From: Mycobacterium sp. M26
GTDB lineage: Bacteria > Actinomycetota > Actinomycetes > Mycobacteriales > Mycobacteriaceae
Length of the DNA stretch: 64,000 bases
NCBI RefSeq assembly: GCF_001494595.1
Contig: NZ_LN929908.1
Location: forward strand, 620,001 to 684,000
Direction: 5' to 3'
Of the stretch, positions 17,633-26,882 are shown piece by piece. The notes under the pieces are model-generated. The model ran no database searches. It worked only from the letters and a program-made list of their open reading frames with translations, and was not told where the DNA came from. Positions within the stretch are counted from its first letter, which is position 1; the number at the start of each line of letters is the position of its first letter. The position numbers and the translations under genes are program-made.

Positions 17633-18123
17633 CCCAGGCTCCAGCCCCGGTAGGTCCAGCCATTCCCCACGTGCGGTGTCGGCAGAATCTGGATGTTATG
17701 CCCGTTGCCATACCCGCGTTTGAGTCCCTGGACGCCGCCGGACACATACGTGCCATCCCCGCGGGCAATGTCGATGTGGGCGCCGAACGGGCTCTTGCTG
17801 AAGACGAGCGCGCCGCGCGGGGCGTTCATGTCGGTGTGGATCTCACCCTGGCTGAGCAGGGTCTGGTACATCGTTTCGGCGGCACCGTCCCAGCCGTACT
17901 TCGCCTGCGATACGCCGTAGGCGTAGGCCACGAACGCCTCACATCCCCACGGGCCGAACATGTCTGTGCCGAGCGCGCTTTCGGCCTTGGCGATGGCGGT
18001 GTCGGCACCTGGGATCAGCTCGGCGTCGACACCGGGGATCGGCTCGGCGGCGGCACTGGGCGCGAAGGAAAGTGCGACGGCAAGCGCCATCGTGGACAGC
18101 AATGAACAGATGCGGGCGTTCAT
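17620..18123 (-). CDS. Exported protein resembling a CHAP/NlpC-type Cys-His fold
   Basis: A 167-aa secreted protein: signal peptide from ATG 18123 ending APSAAAEP, then a domain with Cys in PWGCEAFVAYAYG and His in FGAHIDIARGDGTYVSGG, the spacing seen in CHAP/NlpC-like cysteine peptidases. The ATG at 18123 is preferred over an in-frame codon at 18150 because the signal peptide begins there. A peptidoglycan-hydrolase role is inference; no catalytic third residue could be fixed. Confidence 0.65.
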   Translation of the reverse strand: MNARICSLLSTMALAVALSFAPSAAAEPIPGVDAELIPGADTAIAKAESALGTDMFGPWGCEAFVAYAYGVSQAKYGWDGAAETMYQTLLSQGEIHTDMNAPRGALVFSKSPFGAHIDIARGDGTYVSGGVQGLKRGYGNGHNIQILPTPHVGNGWTYRGWSLGYPD

Positions 18124-18367
18124 GTCGTGGCTCCGTCTCCCCGTCAACACGAACGGCCTCGTCGGTGGGGCCGCAACTCGATCGGTATGGGCGAGCGTGC
18201 AACGCTCGCTGTAGATAAGTTAGCCCGTCATTCAGGTTTTGTTCAGGTACCCGGCGCGGCGGTCGGTTAAACGCCCGGCAGACAATGTGACGCATTCCTG
18301 AATAAGCAGCACCGAAGCGCAGTGTCCTCTAACGTCATCGGTGGTCCCTCACCCCCGGAGGCGCGTC

Positions 18368-19399
18368 ATGGCCGAGCCATGGGAACTCGTTCTTCACCAC
18401 ACGTACTCCGGTCCGCCCGGGCTCGTGTTCGACCATTCGTCGACCAGGCGATGTCACGGCCAACCCGTCGGCCTGTCCGACGATGACTATCTCACCGACG
18501 GTGCTCAGCCCGGGTCCGGCGCGATCCGTCTGAACGGCGGGGCGAGTTGTATCCGGGTGCCGTCCTCACCGAGTTGGAGCCCGGTGGGCGGTGTGCGAGT
18601 CGAGATGCTCTGTGAGACCGACCTGATTCGCAGCGGGGGAGCGCTGGTCTGCGCCGACAGCTTCTCATTCGGAACCGACCAAGGCTACTTCGGTGGCCAA
18701 TTCGCCCAGACTACGGGCGGATCCAGCGCCGTCGCTGAAGGCGGCACGGAACCCCGACCGCTACCGGCCGCGGACTGGATGACGCTGGCCCTGCAGTATG
18801 ACCCCGCCGGTGTTCACGTCGAATTCGACGGGACCGTGGTGGCGCAGTGGCGGGAGTGGAACGGGTTGCTCACTGCGACAGCCGGACTCGTGATCGGCAA
18901 TGACTACACCGGACAGAACGGTCTGACCGGACGCATCGACGACCTCAAGATCTGGCGATTGAACCCGCACTTCCTCGGCGACCGTTTCGTTGAGCGTCCG
19001 CTGGAACCTGAGGTCGGCCGCTGCTGGGCGGAATGGTCGAAACGACTCGACGCCGTGATCGCCTCGAACCCGGACTGCTGGAACCGCCTGGCCGTGCTGC
19101 TGCCCAAGGCGATGTTCGCGACGATGGAAGCGATCTCGCACTTGCCCGGTATCGAATCCCAGTTCGCCGAGCTGACCCTGCGTTATCAAGAACAGTGGTC
19201 GCAGGGACAGCTCGGCCAGGTCTCCGCTGTGCTGGCCGATCTGGTCGCACTGCTGCGCGGCGCCGGGTTCCATCCGTCGCAGATTGCCGACCTCCAGGCC
19301 CTTCTGAACGACAGCTGCTTCGCATCGCTGCAGGAGCAGTTGCCGATCAATTGCGACGTCGAGTTCACCGACATGTTCTCGATCTCCGAATCCTTCTAG
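18368..19399 (+). CDS. LamG-like domain protein with helical C-terminus
   Basis: A 343-aa protein with no signal peptide. Residues 1-200 form a concanavalin/LamG-like sandwich: WELVLHHTYSG, SGAIRLNGGASCIRVP, DWMTLALQYDPAGVHVEFDG and TGRIDDLKIW. Residues 210-343 are helical and Leu-rich, with Cys-containing ends. ATG 18368 is chosen since GGAGG lies 7 nt upstream. It is followed after 31 nt by the Vps62-like gene, probably in one operon. The ligand is unknown. Confidence 0.7.
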   Translation: MAEPWELVLHHTYSGPPGLVFDHSSTRRCHGQPVGLSDDDYLTDGAQPGSGAIRLNGGASCIRVPSSPSWSPVGGVRVEMLCETDLIRSGGALVCADSFSFGTDQGYFGGQFAQTTGGSSAVAEGGTEPRPLPAADWMTLALQYDPAGVHVEFDGTVVAQWREWNGLLTATAGLVIGNDYTGQNGLTGRIDDLKIWRLNPHFLGDRFVERPLEPEVGRCWAEWSKRLDAVIASNPDCWNRLAVLLPKAMFATMEAISHLPGIESQFAELTLRYQEQWSQGQLGQVSAVLADLVALLRGAGFHPSQIADLQALLNDSCFASLQEQLPINCDVEFTDMFSISESF

Positions 19400-19430
19400 T
19401 CCTGCCGCGACGCACCACAAGGAGCACCCC

Positions 19431-21611
19431 ATGGCGAGTCGAAAGCTGGCCTCCAACAAAGAAACCGGTGATGCTTCCGCCTTTGAGACGACGTCGTTCC
19501 AACCCGGGCCGAATACCGTCGTCCTGCTGTTCGTCACCAGCGCGCGGCCGGTCTTCGGTGGGGGTGTGCCGAAGACTCCCACCATCACCGGTAACGGCCT
19601 GCTGTGGGTTGAGGTGCTGACGGTCCTCTACGGGGGTAACCGAGACCGGCGGCTGACCTGTTTTAGGGCATCAGGCGCCGCCCCGACAGCCGGTTCCGCC
19701 GTGATCGACTTCGGCGGTGAGACGCAGGATTTCTGCGCCTGGTCGATCTTCGAGTACGGCGATGTCGACGTCACCAAGGCCAATGGGAGTGCGGCGGTCG
19801 CCCAGGCCGTCCCTCAAGAGACGACCGGACAGTCACTGACGGCGTCGCTGTCGCCGTCGGCCGACCCGAACCGCAACGTCGTTGTCGGCGCGATCGCCGT
19901 CGACTCGTCAACGGGAGCCGCGATCGATGTGGCGCCCGGGGCCGGCTTCACCGAGATCGATGAGCAGTCGCTGACTCAGTTCCTCAGTAAGGCCGGCACC
20001 TTGCACACTCAGGACGCCCCAGCGACGAACCCGGTGATCAGCTGGACGTGGGACTCGGCGCAATCGGCCGCTGCCATCATCCTGGAAATCAAGGCGGCCC
20101 CGCCGAAAACGGATCCCGGCGATCGGCAGACGAGTCCCGCCGACGACCAGGCGTTGGTCGAACGTCTGGCGCCGGTCATGTTCTTCCATCCCGACGAGAA
20201 GTATTTCCCCAGCGACGCGAAACGATTCGTCGAGCACGCGGCGTTGTGGACCGCCCGGGTTCCCGGAGACGACAAAAACGGGTGGGGAGGCGCGCCGGGC
20301 GACCCGTTCCCGCGTCAGCCCACCGTGCCGGCCAAGGGCCTGGCCGCTAGTGCGGGCGAGCCCGGCGACTTCCGCTTCGATGACCCCCTGGGCGCCGGCA
20401 ACGATCACCGCTTCCTGGAACTCGGTGGTTGGAAGGACGCGACGGAGACCCACGAATCCGGCGTAACCAATACGACCACGAACGTCTACAGCGATCGCAC
20501 TGCCATCACAGCGCTCTACGACGGGGAACTCGAGCCCAGCCGATTCTGGTACCACGCCGAAGTGTTCCATCAGGACCGGCTACGGGTGATCGCCAATCGG
20601 GTACCGGGGGTGAACCTCGAACCGGTGCTCAGCAAGCTGACCAAGCCCACGATGGTGTGCTACTACTTCTTCTTCCCGGCCCACGACCAGTCCGTCGGCA
20701 GCGCCGGCGGCTGCACCGGCATCGAGGCCAGAGAAGTGTCTTCGCACGCCGGCGACTGGCAGTGTCTGGCGATCCTCGGCGAAGGTGCCGCTACCGCGTT
20801 CACCCCGAAGTTCTTGGGAATCACCGGTTCTCGTCCCAGCGGCGAGACACAGTTTCCCGCCTACCAGTACGACGATGACCAGAACACCGCCATGATGGTC
20901 TCACCGTGGTCGGCTGCCAACCCGGCGGTGACCGACGGCCATCCGCGCCTCTATGTCGCGGCGGGCACCCACAGCCTGTACGTGACGCCCGGGCCGCAGG
21001 CCGTCGACCCCTATCCCGCCGGCAAGCAGCCGGAGTACTGCGGAACGCTGGACACTCCGACACCGCCCGGTCGTGGCGACTCCGAAGGCGACCTGTGGCT
21101 GAACGCAACAAGGGACATCGCTGTTCTGCTGGCCAAGATGATTGCGGGGGGCGCTTTCGGATTTCTCGGCGCCACTGCGGCGCTGGTCGCGTGCATCGCC
21201 GAGATCTCGCAATACCGCTCGCCCTTCGCTCCCTTCGCCGCCGAGCCCGGCCCCGATGGCGCCGACCCCGACCAGCCGCCTGCCGCTCCGGGCGCCGGCA
21301 AGACCGTCAAACCGGCGACGATCACCGTCCCGGACGCCGGCGCCGACGTCGTCGACTGGCGTTCGCGCCCTGGCAGTCCACTCACCATCGACGGCCGGGT
21401 GTACGACTGCATGGTGGACCGCGCCAAGCAGCTGTGGTGGCCCAACCCGGACACCACGACCGGCTTCAACGGCCGCTGGGGCCAGCACGTCACCGCCGAC
21501 AGCCTGTCCCGGCGCGCGGGCCCGCGGTTTCCGAACTACCCGCAGATGTTCCTGCTCGGTCTCGCTGACGGCCTCGGCCGAACGCCTCCGTTGTTTACCC
21601 TGGGCGGATGA
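19431..21611 (+). CDS. Two-domain protein: N-terminal beta-sandwich plus Vps62-like domain
   Basis: A 726-aa protein. Residues 1-225 look like a beta-rich domain (NTVVLLFVTSARPV, NRNVVVGAIAVDSS, WTWDSAQSAAAIILEIK). From about 240 the sequence matches the Vps62/DUF946-like pattern: LAPVMFFHPDEKYFPSD, FWYHAEVFHQDR, MVCYYFFFPAHD, HAGDWQCLAILGE and YVAAGTHSLYVTPG. A hydrophobic stretch at about 565-590 may span a membrane. No signal peptide. The ATG follows AAGGAGCACCCC. Its stop overlaps the next ATG (ATGA). Function unknown in bacteria. Confidence 0.7.
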   Translation: MASRKLASNKETGDASAFETTSFQPGPNTVVLLFVTSARPVFGGGVPKTPTITGNGLLWVEVLTVLYGGNRDRRLTCFRASGAAPTAGSAVIDFGGETQDFCAWSIFEYGDVDVTKANGSAAVAQAVPQETTGQSLTASLSPSADPNRNVVVGAIAVDSSTGAAIDVAPGAGFTEIDEQSLTQFLSKAGTLHTQDAPATNPVISWTWDSAQSAAAIILEIKAAPPKTDPGDRQTSPADDQALVERLAPVMFFHPDEKYFPSDAKRFVEHAALWTARVPGDDKNGWGGAPGDPFPRQPTVPAKGLAASAGEPGDFRFDDPLGAGNDHRFLELGGWKDATETHESGVTNTTTNVYSDRTAITALYDGELEPSRFWYHAEVFHQDRLRVIANRVPGVNLEPVLSKLTKPTMVCYYFFFPAHDQSVGSAGGCTGIEAREVSSHAGDWQCLAILGEGAATAFTPKFLGITGSRPSGETQFPAYQYDDDQNTAMMVSPWSAANPAVTDGHPRLYVAAGTHSLYVTPGPQAVDPYPAGKQPEYCGTLDTPTPPGRGDSEGDLWLNATRDIAVLLAKMIAGGAFGFLGATAALVACIAEISQYRSPFAPFAAEPGPDGADPDQPPAAPGAGKTVKPATITVPDAGADVVDWRSRPGSPLTIDGRVYDCMVDRAKQLWWPNPDTTTGFNGRWGQHVTADSLSRRAGPRFPNYPQMFLLGLADGLGRTPPLFTLGG

Positions 21612-22528
21612 GCCCGGAGGCGATACGCGGATCCAAGATTCTGATCACCGGGGCCAGCGGCCAGGTCGCCGTCCCGGTGGCTCTGGCCCTCGCGGCCGAC
21701 AACGAGGTGTGGGGCGCGGCCCGCTTCACCGATGCGGCCGCCCGCGAGCGACTCGAGAAGGCCGGCGTCCGCTGCCACACCGTCAACATGGCCGCCGGCG
21801 ACTTCACCGGCCTGCCCATCGACTTCGACTACGTCCTCAACCTCGCTGTCGCCAAGAGCGGCCGCTGGGACAAGGACCTGGCCGCCAACGCCGAATCCGC
21901 CGGACTGCTCATGGCCCACTGCCGCGGCGCCAAGGCCTTCCTGCACTGTTCCTCCGGTGCCGTCTACGACCCGCCCGATGACGAACCGCGCACCGAGCGC
22001 ACCGTGCACGGCGATAATCACAAACCGCTGCTGCCCACCTACTCGATCTCCAAGATCGCCGGCGAGGTCGTCGTCGCCACCATGGCACGGGCCCTGAACG
22101 TGCCCGCGACCATCGCCCGCCTGAATGTGCCCTACGGCAACAACGGCGGGTGGCCGCTGTTCCATCTCGACATGATGCTCGGCGACATGCCCATCCCCGT
22201 CCCGCCCGGCGGGCCGGCCGTCTACAACCCGATCCACGAAGACGACATCATCGCGATGATCCCGAAACTGCTTGCGGTGGCGTCGGTTCCGGTGACGACA
22301 GTGAACTGGGGCGGCGATCAGTTCATCAGCCTTCAGGACTGGTGCACCTACCTCGGCTCCCTCGTCGGCAAGGAGCCGGTGTTCCAGGAGACCGAGCAGA
22401 CCCTGCGCGGCAATCCCTTGGACGTCACCAAGATGCACGAACTCATCGGACACACCACCGTCGATTGGCGCGACGGCATGCGCGCGATGGCCGCTACCTT
22501 CCACCCGGAGTTGGTCGAGTCACGCTGA
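21608..22528 (+). CDS. NAD-dependent epimerase/dehydratase (extended SDR)
   Basis: A 306-aa cytoplasmic Rossmann protein: GASGQVA nucleotide-binding motif near residue 15, a Ser-Ser catalytic region in HCSSGAVYD, and the YSISK (YxxxK) catalytic pair. The N-terminus departs from GxxGxxG by ending in Ala, which occurs in atypical SDRs. It is coupled by a 4-nt overlap to the Vps62-like gene. Substrate unknown; sugar-nucleotide or hydroxy-acid chemistry are both possible. Confidence 0.85.
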   Translation: MSPEAIRGSKILITGASGQVAVPVALALAADNEVWGAARFTDAAARERLEKAGVRCHTVNMAAGDFTGLPIDFDYVLNLAVAKSGRWDKDLAANAESAGLLMAHCRGAKAFLHCSSGAVYDPPDDEPRTERTVHGDNHKPLLPTYSISKIAGEVVVATMARALNVPATIARLNVPYGNNGGWPLFHLDMMLGDMPIPVPPGGPAVYNPIHEDDIIAMIPKLLAVASVPVTTVNWGGDQFISLQDWCTYLGSLVGKEPVFQETEQTLRGNPLDVTKMHELIGHTTVDWRDGMRAMAATFHPELVESR

Positions 22529-22583
22529 GCGCGATTCGGTGCGTTGGCGCTCCAAGAATCCCCGATCACCTTATGGTTTAGCC

Positions 22584-23414
22584 GTGCGTGAGTTGGATCG
22601 TCGAAACATGCTGTTGATGTCGGGGCTGGGCCTGCTGGCCGCTGCTGTCCCCTTACCGAGCGCTCAGGCGCTGCCGTCGCCGCTGCCCGAAGCCCCTGCC
22701 GGCGGCTATCTGTTCGTCGACGAGTTCGACGGACCAGCTGGTTCGGCGCCCAATTCGGCCAACTGGACCGTCCAGAACTGGCAGGACGACGTCTGGCCGC
22801 CGGTCGCAGGTCAATATCGTGACGACCGGCAGAACGTGTTCGTCGACGGCAACTCGAACCTGGTGATCCGGGCGACCCAGGATGCCGACACCTACTACAC
22901 CGGCAAGGTGCGCGGGAACTGGCGCGTCCCGATGGGCCATACCTGGGAGGCGCGGGTCAAACTCGACTGCATCACCTCCGGCGCGTGGCCCGCGTACTGG
23001 GCCGTGAACGAAGACCCGCTGCCCGACGGCGAGGTCGACATCATGGAGTACTACGGCAACATGAGCTGGCCCCCGGGCACCACGGTCCACGCCGCATCGA
23101 ACGGCAAGACCTGGGAGAGCAAGTCGATCGCCGGATTGATCGACGGCGCCTGGCACACCTGGCGGATGCGCTGGGACGCAGATGGATTCAAGTTCTGGCG
23201 CGACTACACCGACGGTGCGGCGCCGTACTTCTCGGTGCCACCCAAGCCGATCCCGGTGCACGGCAATCCGACTGACTTGCGCTGGCCGTTCAACAATCCC
23301 GGCTACTGGATGGCGCCGATGTTCACCCTGGCCATCGGCGGCCCCGGCGGCGGCGACCCGGCCCTGACCAAGTTCCCGATCTCGATGCTGGTGGACTGGA
23401 TTCGCATCTGGTGA
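22584..23414 (+). CDS. Exported glycoside hydrolase family 16 protein
   Basis: A 276-aa protein predicted to hydrolyse beta-1,3/1,4-glucans or galactans outside the cell. The GH16 active-site motif EVDIME is intact (Glu150 nucleophile, Asp152, Glu155 acid/base), within a beta-jelly-roll including WEARVKLDCITSGAWPAYW and WHTWRMRWDADGFKFW. The N-terminus ELDRRNMLLMSGLGLLAAA resembles a Tat signal. GTG 22584 is preferred over GTG 22539 because it places the twin Arg six residues in. Confidence 0.88.
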   Translation: MRELDRRNMLLMSGLGLLAAAVPLPSAQALPSPLPEAPAGGYLFVDEFDGPAGSAPNSANWTVQNWQDDVWPPVAGQYRDDRQNVFVDGNSNLVIRATQDADTYYTGKVRGNWRVPMGHTWEARVKLDCITSGAWPAYWAVNEDPLPDGEVDIMEYYGNMSWPPGTTVHAASNGKTWESKSIAGLIDGAWHTWRMRWDADGFKFWRDYTDGAAPYFSVPPKPIPVHGNPTDLRWPFNNPGYWMAPMFTLAIGGPGGGDPALTKFPISMLVDWIRIW

Positions 23415-23421
23415 GCGCCGG

Positions 23422-25197
23422 CTAAGCCTGTCGGCTGCTCTCCTGCGGTTCCACCAACACGACAGTGTTGCGGTCGCCGGCCTTGGCCTGATACATCGCG
23501 GCGTCGGCACGGGCCAGCACCGAGGAGACCGTCTCGCCCGGAATGGCAAGCGTGGCACCGATACTCAGCGTGGCTCGGATGGTCTGGCCGTAGTCGGCGA
23601 TCGGCTCGGCCGCCCGCGCCCGGATCGTCTCGCTGATCTCGATCAGCTGATCGACACTCGTCAACCCCGGCAGCACCACCAGGATCTCGTCACCACCGGT
23701 GCGTCCCACCGTGTCGCCCGGACGCACACAGTCCCGGATTCGTGCCGCCAGTGTCGACAGCACGGTGTCCCCGAACCCGTGACCCCAGGTGTCGTTGATG
23801 TTCTTGAACCGGTCGACGTCGCAGAACAGGATGCCCAGATGCACCCCGAATGCCGGCGGATGCTCCAGTGCCTTCTCCAGCCGAGCCAGCGCTTCACCGC
23901 GATTGGCCAGCCCGGTCAGGGTGTCGAACCGGGCCAGCTGTTCCAGCTGCTGCTCGACCTTGACCCGGTCGTCGACGATGCGCAGTGCGGCGATGATGCC
24001 GTCGTTCTTCCCGTCGGCATCGACATACGGTTTCGCGTGCCCATCGACCCACCGGTAGTCACCGTCGGCGGAACGAACCCGTAACCGCTGCGCGACCGGA
24101 CTCTCGTCGGTGATCTGGCTCAGGACCGCCACCACATCCGGAAGGTCATCGGGATGGATCTGGCTGCTGAACTCCGAGCCGATCCATTCGTTCATCCGGT
24201 ATCCCAGAGCGGGTTTCACCGACGGTGACACCCACACCACCTTGGGGCCGCGCAGATGGACGATCACGTCGACCGCGTTGTCGGCCAGGATCCGGTACCG
24301 CTTCTCGGCTTCGGCGCGCTCGCGTGCTAACTGCTCGGCTCTGATCAGCAGGTCTTGCTCGCTGCGGCGAAGGCGGAATCCGATGACCATCGTGATGGCC
24401 GTGCAGATCAGCACCGACAACGCGAACGCGGCCCGCTCACTGCGGCCCGATGCCAGAAAAATGCCCCGCAAAACCGCCACGAGAATCGGGAAGCCGATGC
24501 CCAGACCGTAGAGCCGAATCAAGGCGCCCCGATCGGGCCGGGACAACAGCCACTCCAGCGGCGGACGGTCGGGGCGCGCCGTCGACAGCGCGACCGTCAG
24601 CGCCAGCACGGCCACCGCCGTCGACATCGCGATCCCGGTCATCGGGGCGTCGTAGATCAGCGTCGTCGCGTCGAACAAGTAGGCCACCAGCGACACCGCT
24701 GAAATGACCAGACCGATGGACATGCAGACCGCCCACAGCGCGGAGGTCCAGCGCCGCTCCATCCGAAGCGACACCGTCGCCACAGCGAGCGCGCACAGTG
24801 ACGTGGCGGTCTGCAGGCTCGGGCGGCCGGGCCATGGTGAGGCAACGGTCTGCAGAGCCTCGTGGAACCAGAGTTGGTCGAATCCGAACGCCCTACCGGT
24901 GACGTACTCCGCCAAGACCGCGACGGCGAAAACTGCGACCAGGATGGCCAGGCCGCGGCCGACCCATACCAGTGCGCGACCCTGGCGAGATTGCAGCAGA
25001 ACCGCAACCGCCAGAGTCCCCAGCGACAGGGAGGTCCACGGCGTCATCGGCGGCCAGGCCGGATTGATGCGGGTCAGGTAGACGGTTCCGGTGCTCCAGC
25101 CCACCCAGCCCAGGGCGGCGATGATCAGCACCAGGAGCGCCGCGACCCGACTTGCCCGGGCCAGCACCTCCCGCAGGGGAGTGCGGGGTTTGTCCAT
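23422..25197 (-). CDS. Membrane-bound PAS-GGDEF diguanylate cyclase
   Basis: A 591-aa protein expected to make cyclic di-GMP from two GTP. The N-terminal half has about eight hydrophobic segments (MASE-like), then a coiled region (RAEQLARERAEAEKRYRIL), a PAS domain (DVIVHLRGPKVVWVSPSV; PAC motif DGDYRWVDGHAKPY), and a GGDEF domain with intact GGDEI at 501-505. RPGD ends five residues before GGDE, giving an intact inhibitory I-site. ATG 25197 is chosen for its GGGGGAGG ribosome site; the upstream open frame to 25422 lacks one. No EAL domain is fused. Confidence 0.92.
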   Translation of the reverse strand: MDKPRTPLREVLARASRVAALLVLIIAALGWVGWSTGTVYLTRINPAWPPMTPWTSLSLGTLAVAVLLQSRQGRALVWVGRGLAILVAVFAVAVLAEYVTGRAFGFDQLWFHEALQTVASPWPGRPSLQTATSLCALAVATVSLRMERRWTSALWAVCMSIGLVISAVSLVAYLFDATTLIYDAPMTGIAMSTAVAVLALTVALSTARPDRPPLEWLLSRPDRGALIRLYGLGIGFPILVAVLRGIFLASGRSERAAFALSVLICTAITMVIGFRLRRSEQDLLIRAEQLARERAEAEKRYRILADNAVDVIVHLRGPKVVWVSPSVKPALGYRMNEWIGSEFSSQIHPDDLPDVVAVLSQITDESPVAQRLRVRSADGDYRWVDGHAKPYVDADGKNDGIIAALRIVDDRVKVEQQLEQLARFDTLTGLANRGEALARLEKALEHPPAFGVHLGILFCDVDRFKNINDTWGHGFGDTVLSTLAARIRDCVRPGDTVGRTGGDEILVVLPGLTSVDQLIEISETIRARAAEPIADYGQTIRATLSIGATLAIPGETVSSVLARADAAMYQAKAGDRNTVVLVEPQESSRQA

Positions 25198-25420
25198 CGA
25201 TCGCGCCTCCCCCCGAGGTGGTGCAACAGCATTTCTTGCTGCACGAACATCCTCTGCGGCATCGGCCCGCTTGGCAACTGTCCGCGCGGGGTGAAAACGG
25301 CTCTTCTCCGAAACTGCATAAGCTACAAAGACGAGTGTTGATTCCTCCGCACGGTGCGTAGTCCGGGTGTACCGTTCGCCCACAGCGATCTCACAGCTGT
25401 CCTGGTCGAAGGGGGCCAGC

Positions 25421-26290
25421 ATGGGCCGTCATTATGCTGCGACGTTGACGTGCGGTGCCGCAATCGCCGGCGCGCTTGCCCTCGGTGCAACAGCGTTGGG
25501 ATCCGCTGCACCGGCCAACGCCACCTGTGCCTCGTTCTTCGGCATCGGCAACAGCTCGCTGTGCAAGAGCAATCCCACCAGCGTCGCAATCGCCATCGGG
25601 TCCGGCGCCTATGCGGACGCCTCGGGAGCCTGGTTCGGAGCTGCGCTCGCCCTGGGCGACTCGGCGTACGCCGCGTCCAATCAACCCCTCGACTTCGCGA
25701 TCGCGGCTGGCGACTCGGCGCAGGCGTATGCCAGCGGCATTATCGGGATCGCTGTTCAGCTCGGTGCCAACGGAGAGGCCGCCACTAATGGCCCGGGGGT
25801 CAGCGGTGACGGGCTCGGGATCAACGTCGCGCTCAGCGTGACACCGTCGACCCCGGTTCTTTTCGGCTCGGTGACTCTCGCCGGCGGCACCGGAAACATC
25901 GCCATCAACCTGTTCGGTGACGGATCGTCGTTCGGAGCCAACCTCATCAAGGCAGAGGGCAACCTCAACAACGCCGTCAACGTCTTCGGCAACAACAACA
26001 GGGTTGCCGCGGGCCTGGCCACCGGTTCGGTGAACACCGCAGTCAATCTCGGCGGTAGCGGCAACATCGTGTACGCGGGGCCGGGACCGTTTGCGAACTC
26101 CTATGCGGTGCTGATCTCCAACACCACCGTCACCAAGTCCGGTCCGGGCTTCAATGTCAACGGTGTCAAGGTCTTCGGGGCCGCCGCGACGCGCAACGCC
26201 AAACACACGGCCGCAGGAGCCGACACCAGCAAGAGTCCCGGCGCCGCGAAATCCACCCACCGCAGCGCCGGTCACAGCGGCCGGGACTGA
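25421..26290 (+). CDS. Exported beta-roll protein, paralogue of the gene at 32435
   Basis: A 289-aa secreted protein. Signal peptide to about residue 35, mature start ANATCASFFGIGNSSLC with two Cys; then Gly/Asn/Ala-rich repeats of about 20 residues (SVAIAIGSGAYADASG, NLNNAVNVFGNNNRVAAG) resembling the beta-rolls of trimeric adhesin heads, then GPGFNVNGVKVFGAAA and a basic Ser/Gly tail ending HRSAGHSGRD. ATG 25421 is used because the signal peptide begins there. Surface location is inferred; function unknown. Confidence 0.75.
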   Translation: MGRHYAATLTCGAAIAGALALGATALGSAAPANATCASFFGIGNSSLCKSNPTSVAIAIGSGAYADASGAWFGAALALGDSAYAASNQPLDFAIAAGDSAQAYASGIIGIAVQLGANGEAATNGPGVSGDGLGINVALSVTPSTPVLFGSVTLAGGTGNIAINLFGDGSSFGANLIKAEGNLNNAVNVFGNNNRVAAGLATGSVNTAVNLGGSGNIVYAGPGPFANSYAVLISNTTVTKSGPGFNVNGVKVFGAAATRNAKHTAAGADTSKSPGAAKSTHRSAGHSGRD

Positions 26291-26328
26291 ACGCCGCGAC
26301 GTCGGCCCGGGTCTGGCATCATCCGGGG

Positions 26329-26823
26329 ATGATCCAGGGCTTCTCCCATATCGGCATCTGCGTCACCGACCTCGACCGCTCGATCCGGTTCTACACCGAG
26401 GTGTTCGGGTTCGTGGTGCTCTACCGGCTCGACTTCGAGAACAACGAGGTGGCCGCAACCATGGAGCAGGAAGGGAAGTTCCGCTCGGCGATGCTCCTGC
26501 GCGACGACATCCGGATCGAGCTGCTGCAGTGGGTCGACGTCGCGACTGTCGGGTCGGGGGAGCGTAAGCCGATGACCGAACTCGGCTTCACCCATCTGTC
26601 GTTCCGCGTCGAGGACATTGACGGGCTGACCGAGGCGATCATCGCCGCCGGCGGGCAGTTCCTGGAGTCGACCCGCACCGTGCTCGGCGATGTTGCCGAT
26701 CCGACCTCCGGCCGATTCATCTACCTGACCGACCCCGACGGCACCCGCATCGAACTGATGCAGAACGTGCCCGACCTGTCGGGCATCAGCGCCGCGGACA
26801 TTGCGGCCGCCGCGTCCGGTTAA
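26329..26823 (+). CDS. Glyoxalase/VOC-superfamily protein
   Basis: A 164-aa cytoplasmic protein of the vicinal-oxygen-chelate fold: two repeats, first GFSHIGICVTDLDRSIRFYT with metal ligand His7, second GFTHLSFRVEDIDGLTEAI, and a C-terminal LTDPDGTRIELMQ carrying the usual Glu ligand. It resembles methylmalonyl-CoA epimerase or lactoylglutathione lyase relatives, but the substrate cannot be read from sequence. It begins 38 nt after the exported beta-roll gene. Confidence 0.8.
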   Translation: MIQGFSHIGICVTDLDRSIRFYTEVFGFVVLYRLDFENNEVAATMEQEGKFRSAMLLRDDIRIELLQWVDVATVGSGERKPMTELGFTHLSFRVEDIDGLTEAIIAAGGQFLESTRTVLGDVADPTSGRFIYLTDPDGTRIELMQNVPDLSGISAADIAAAASG

Positions 26824-26882
26824 TCCGGCAGTTCCCGGCGCGCCAGGGCAGCGATCCGGCGCGCGGACGCGATGATACGGAT

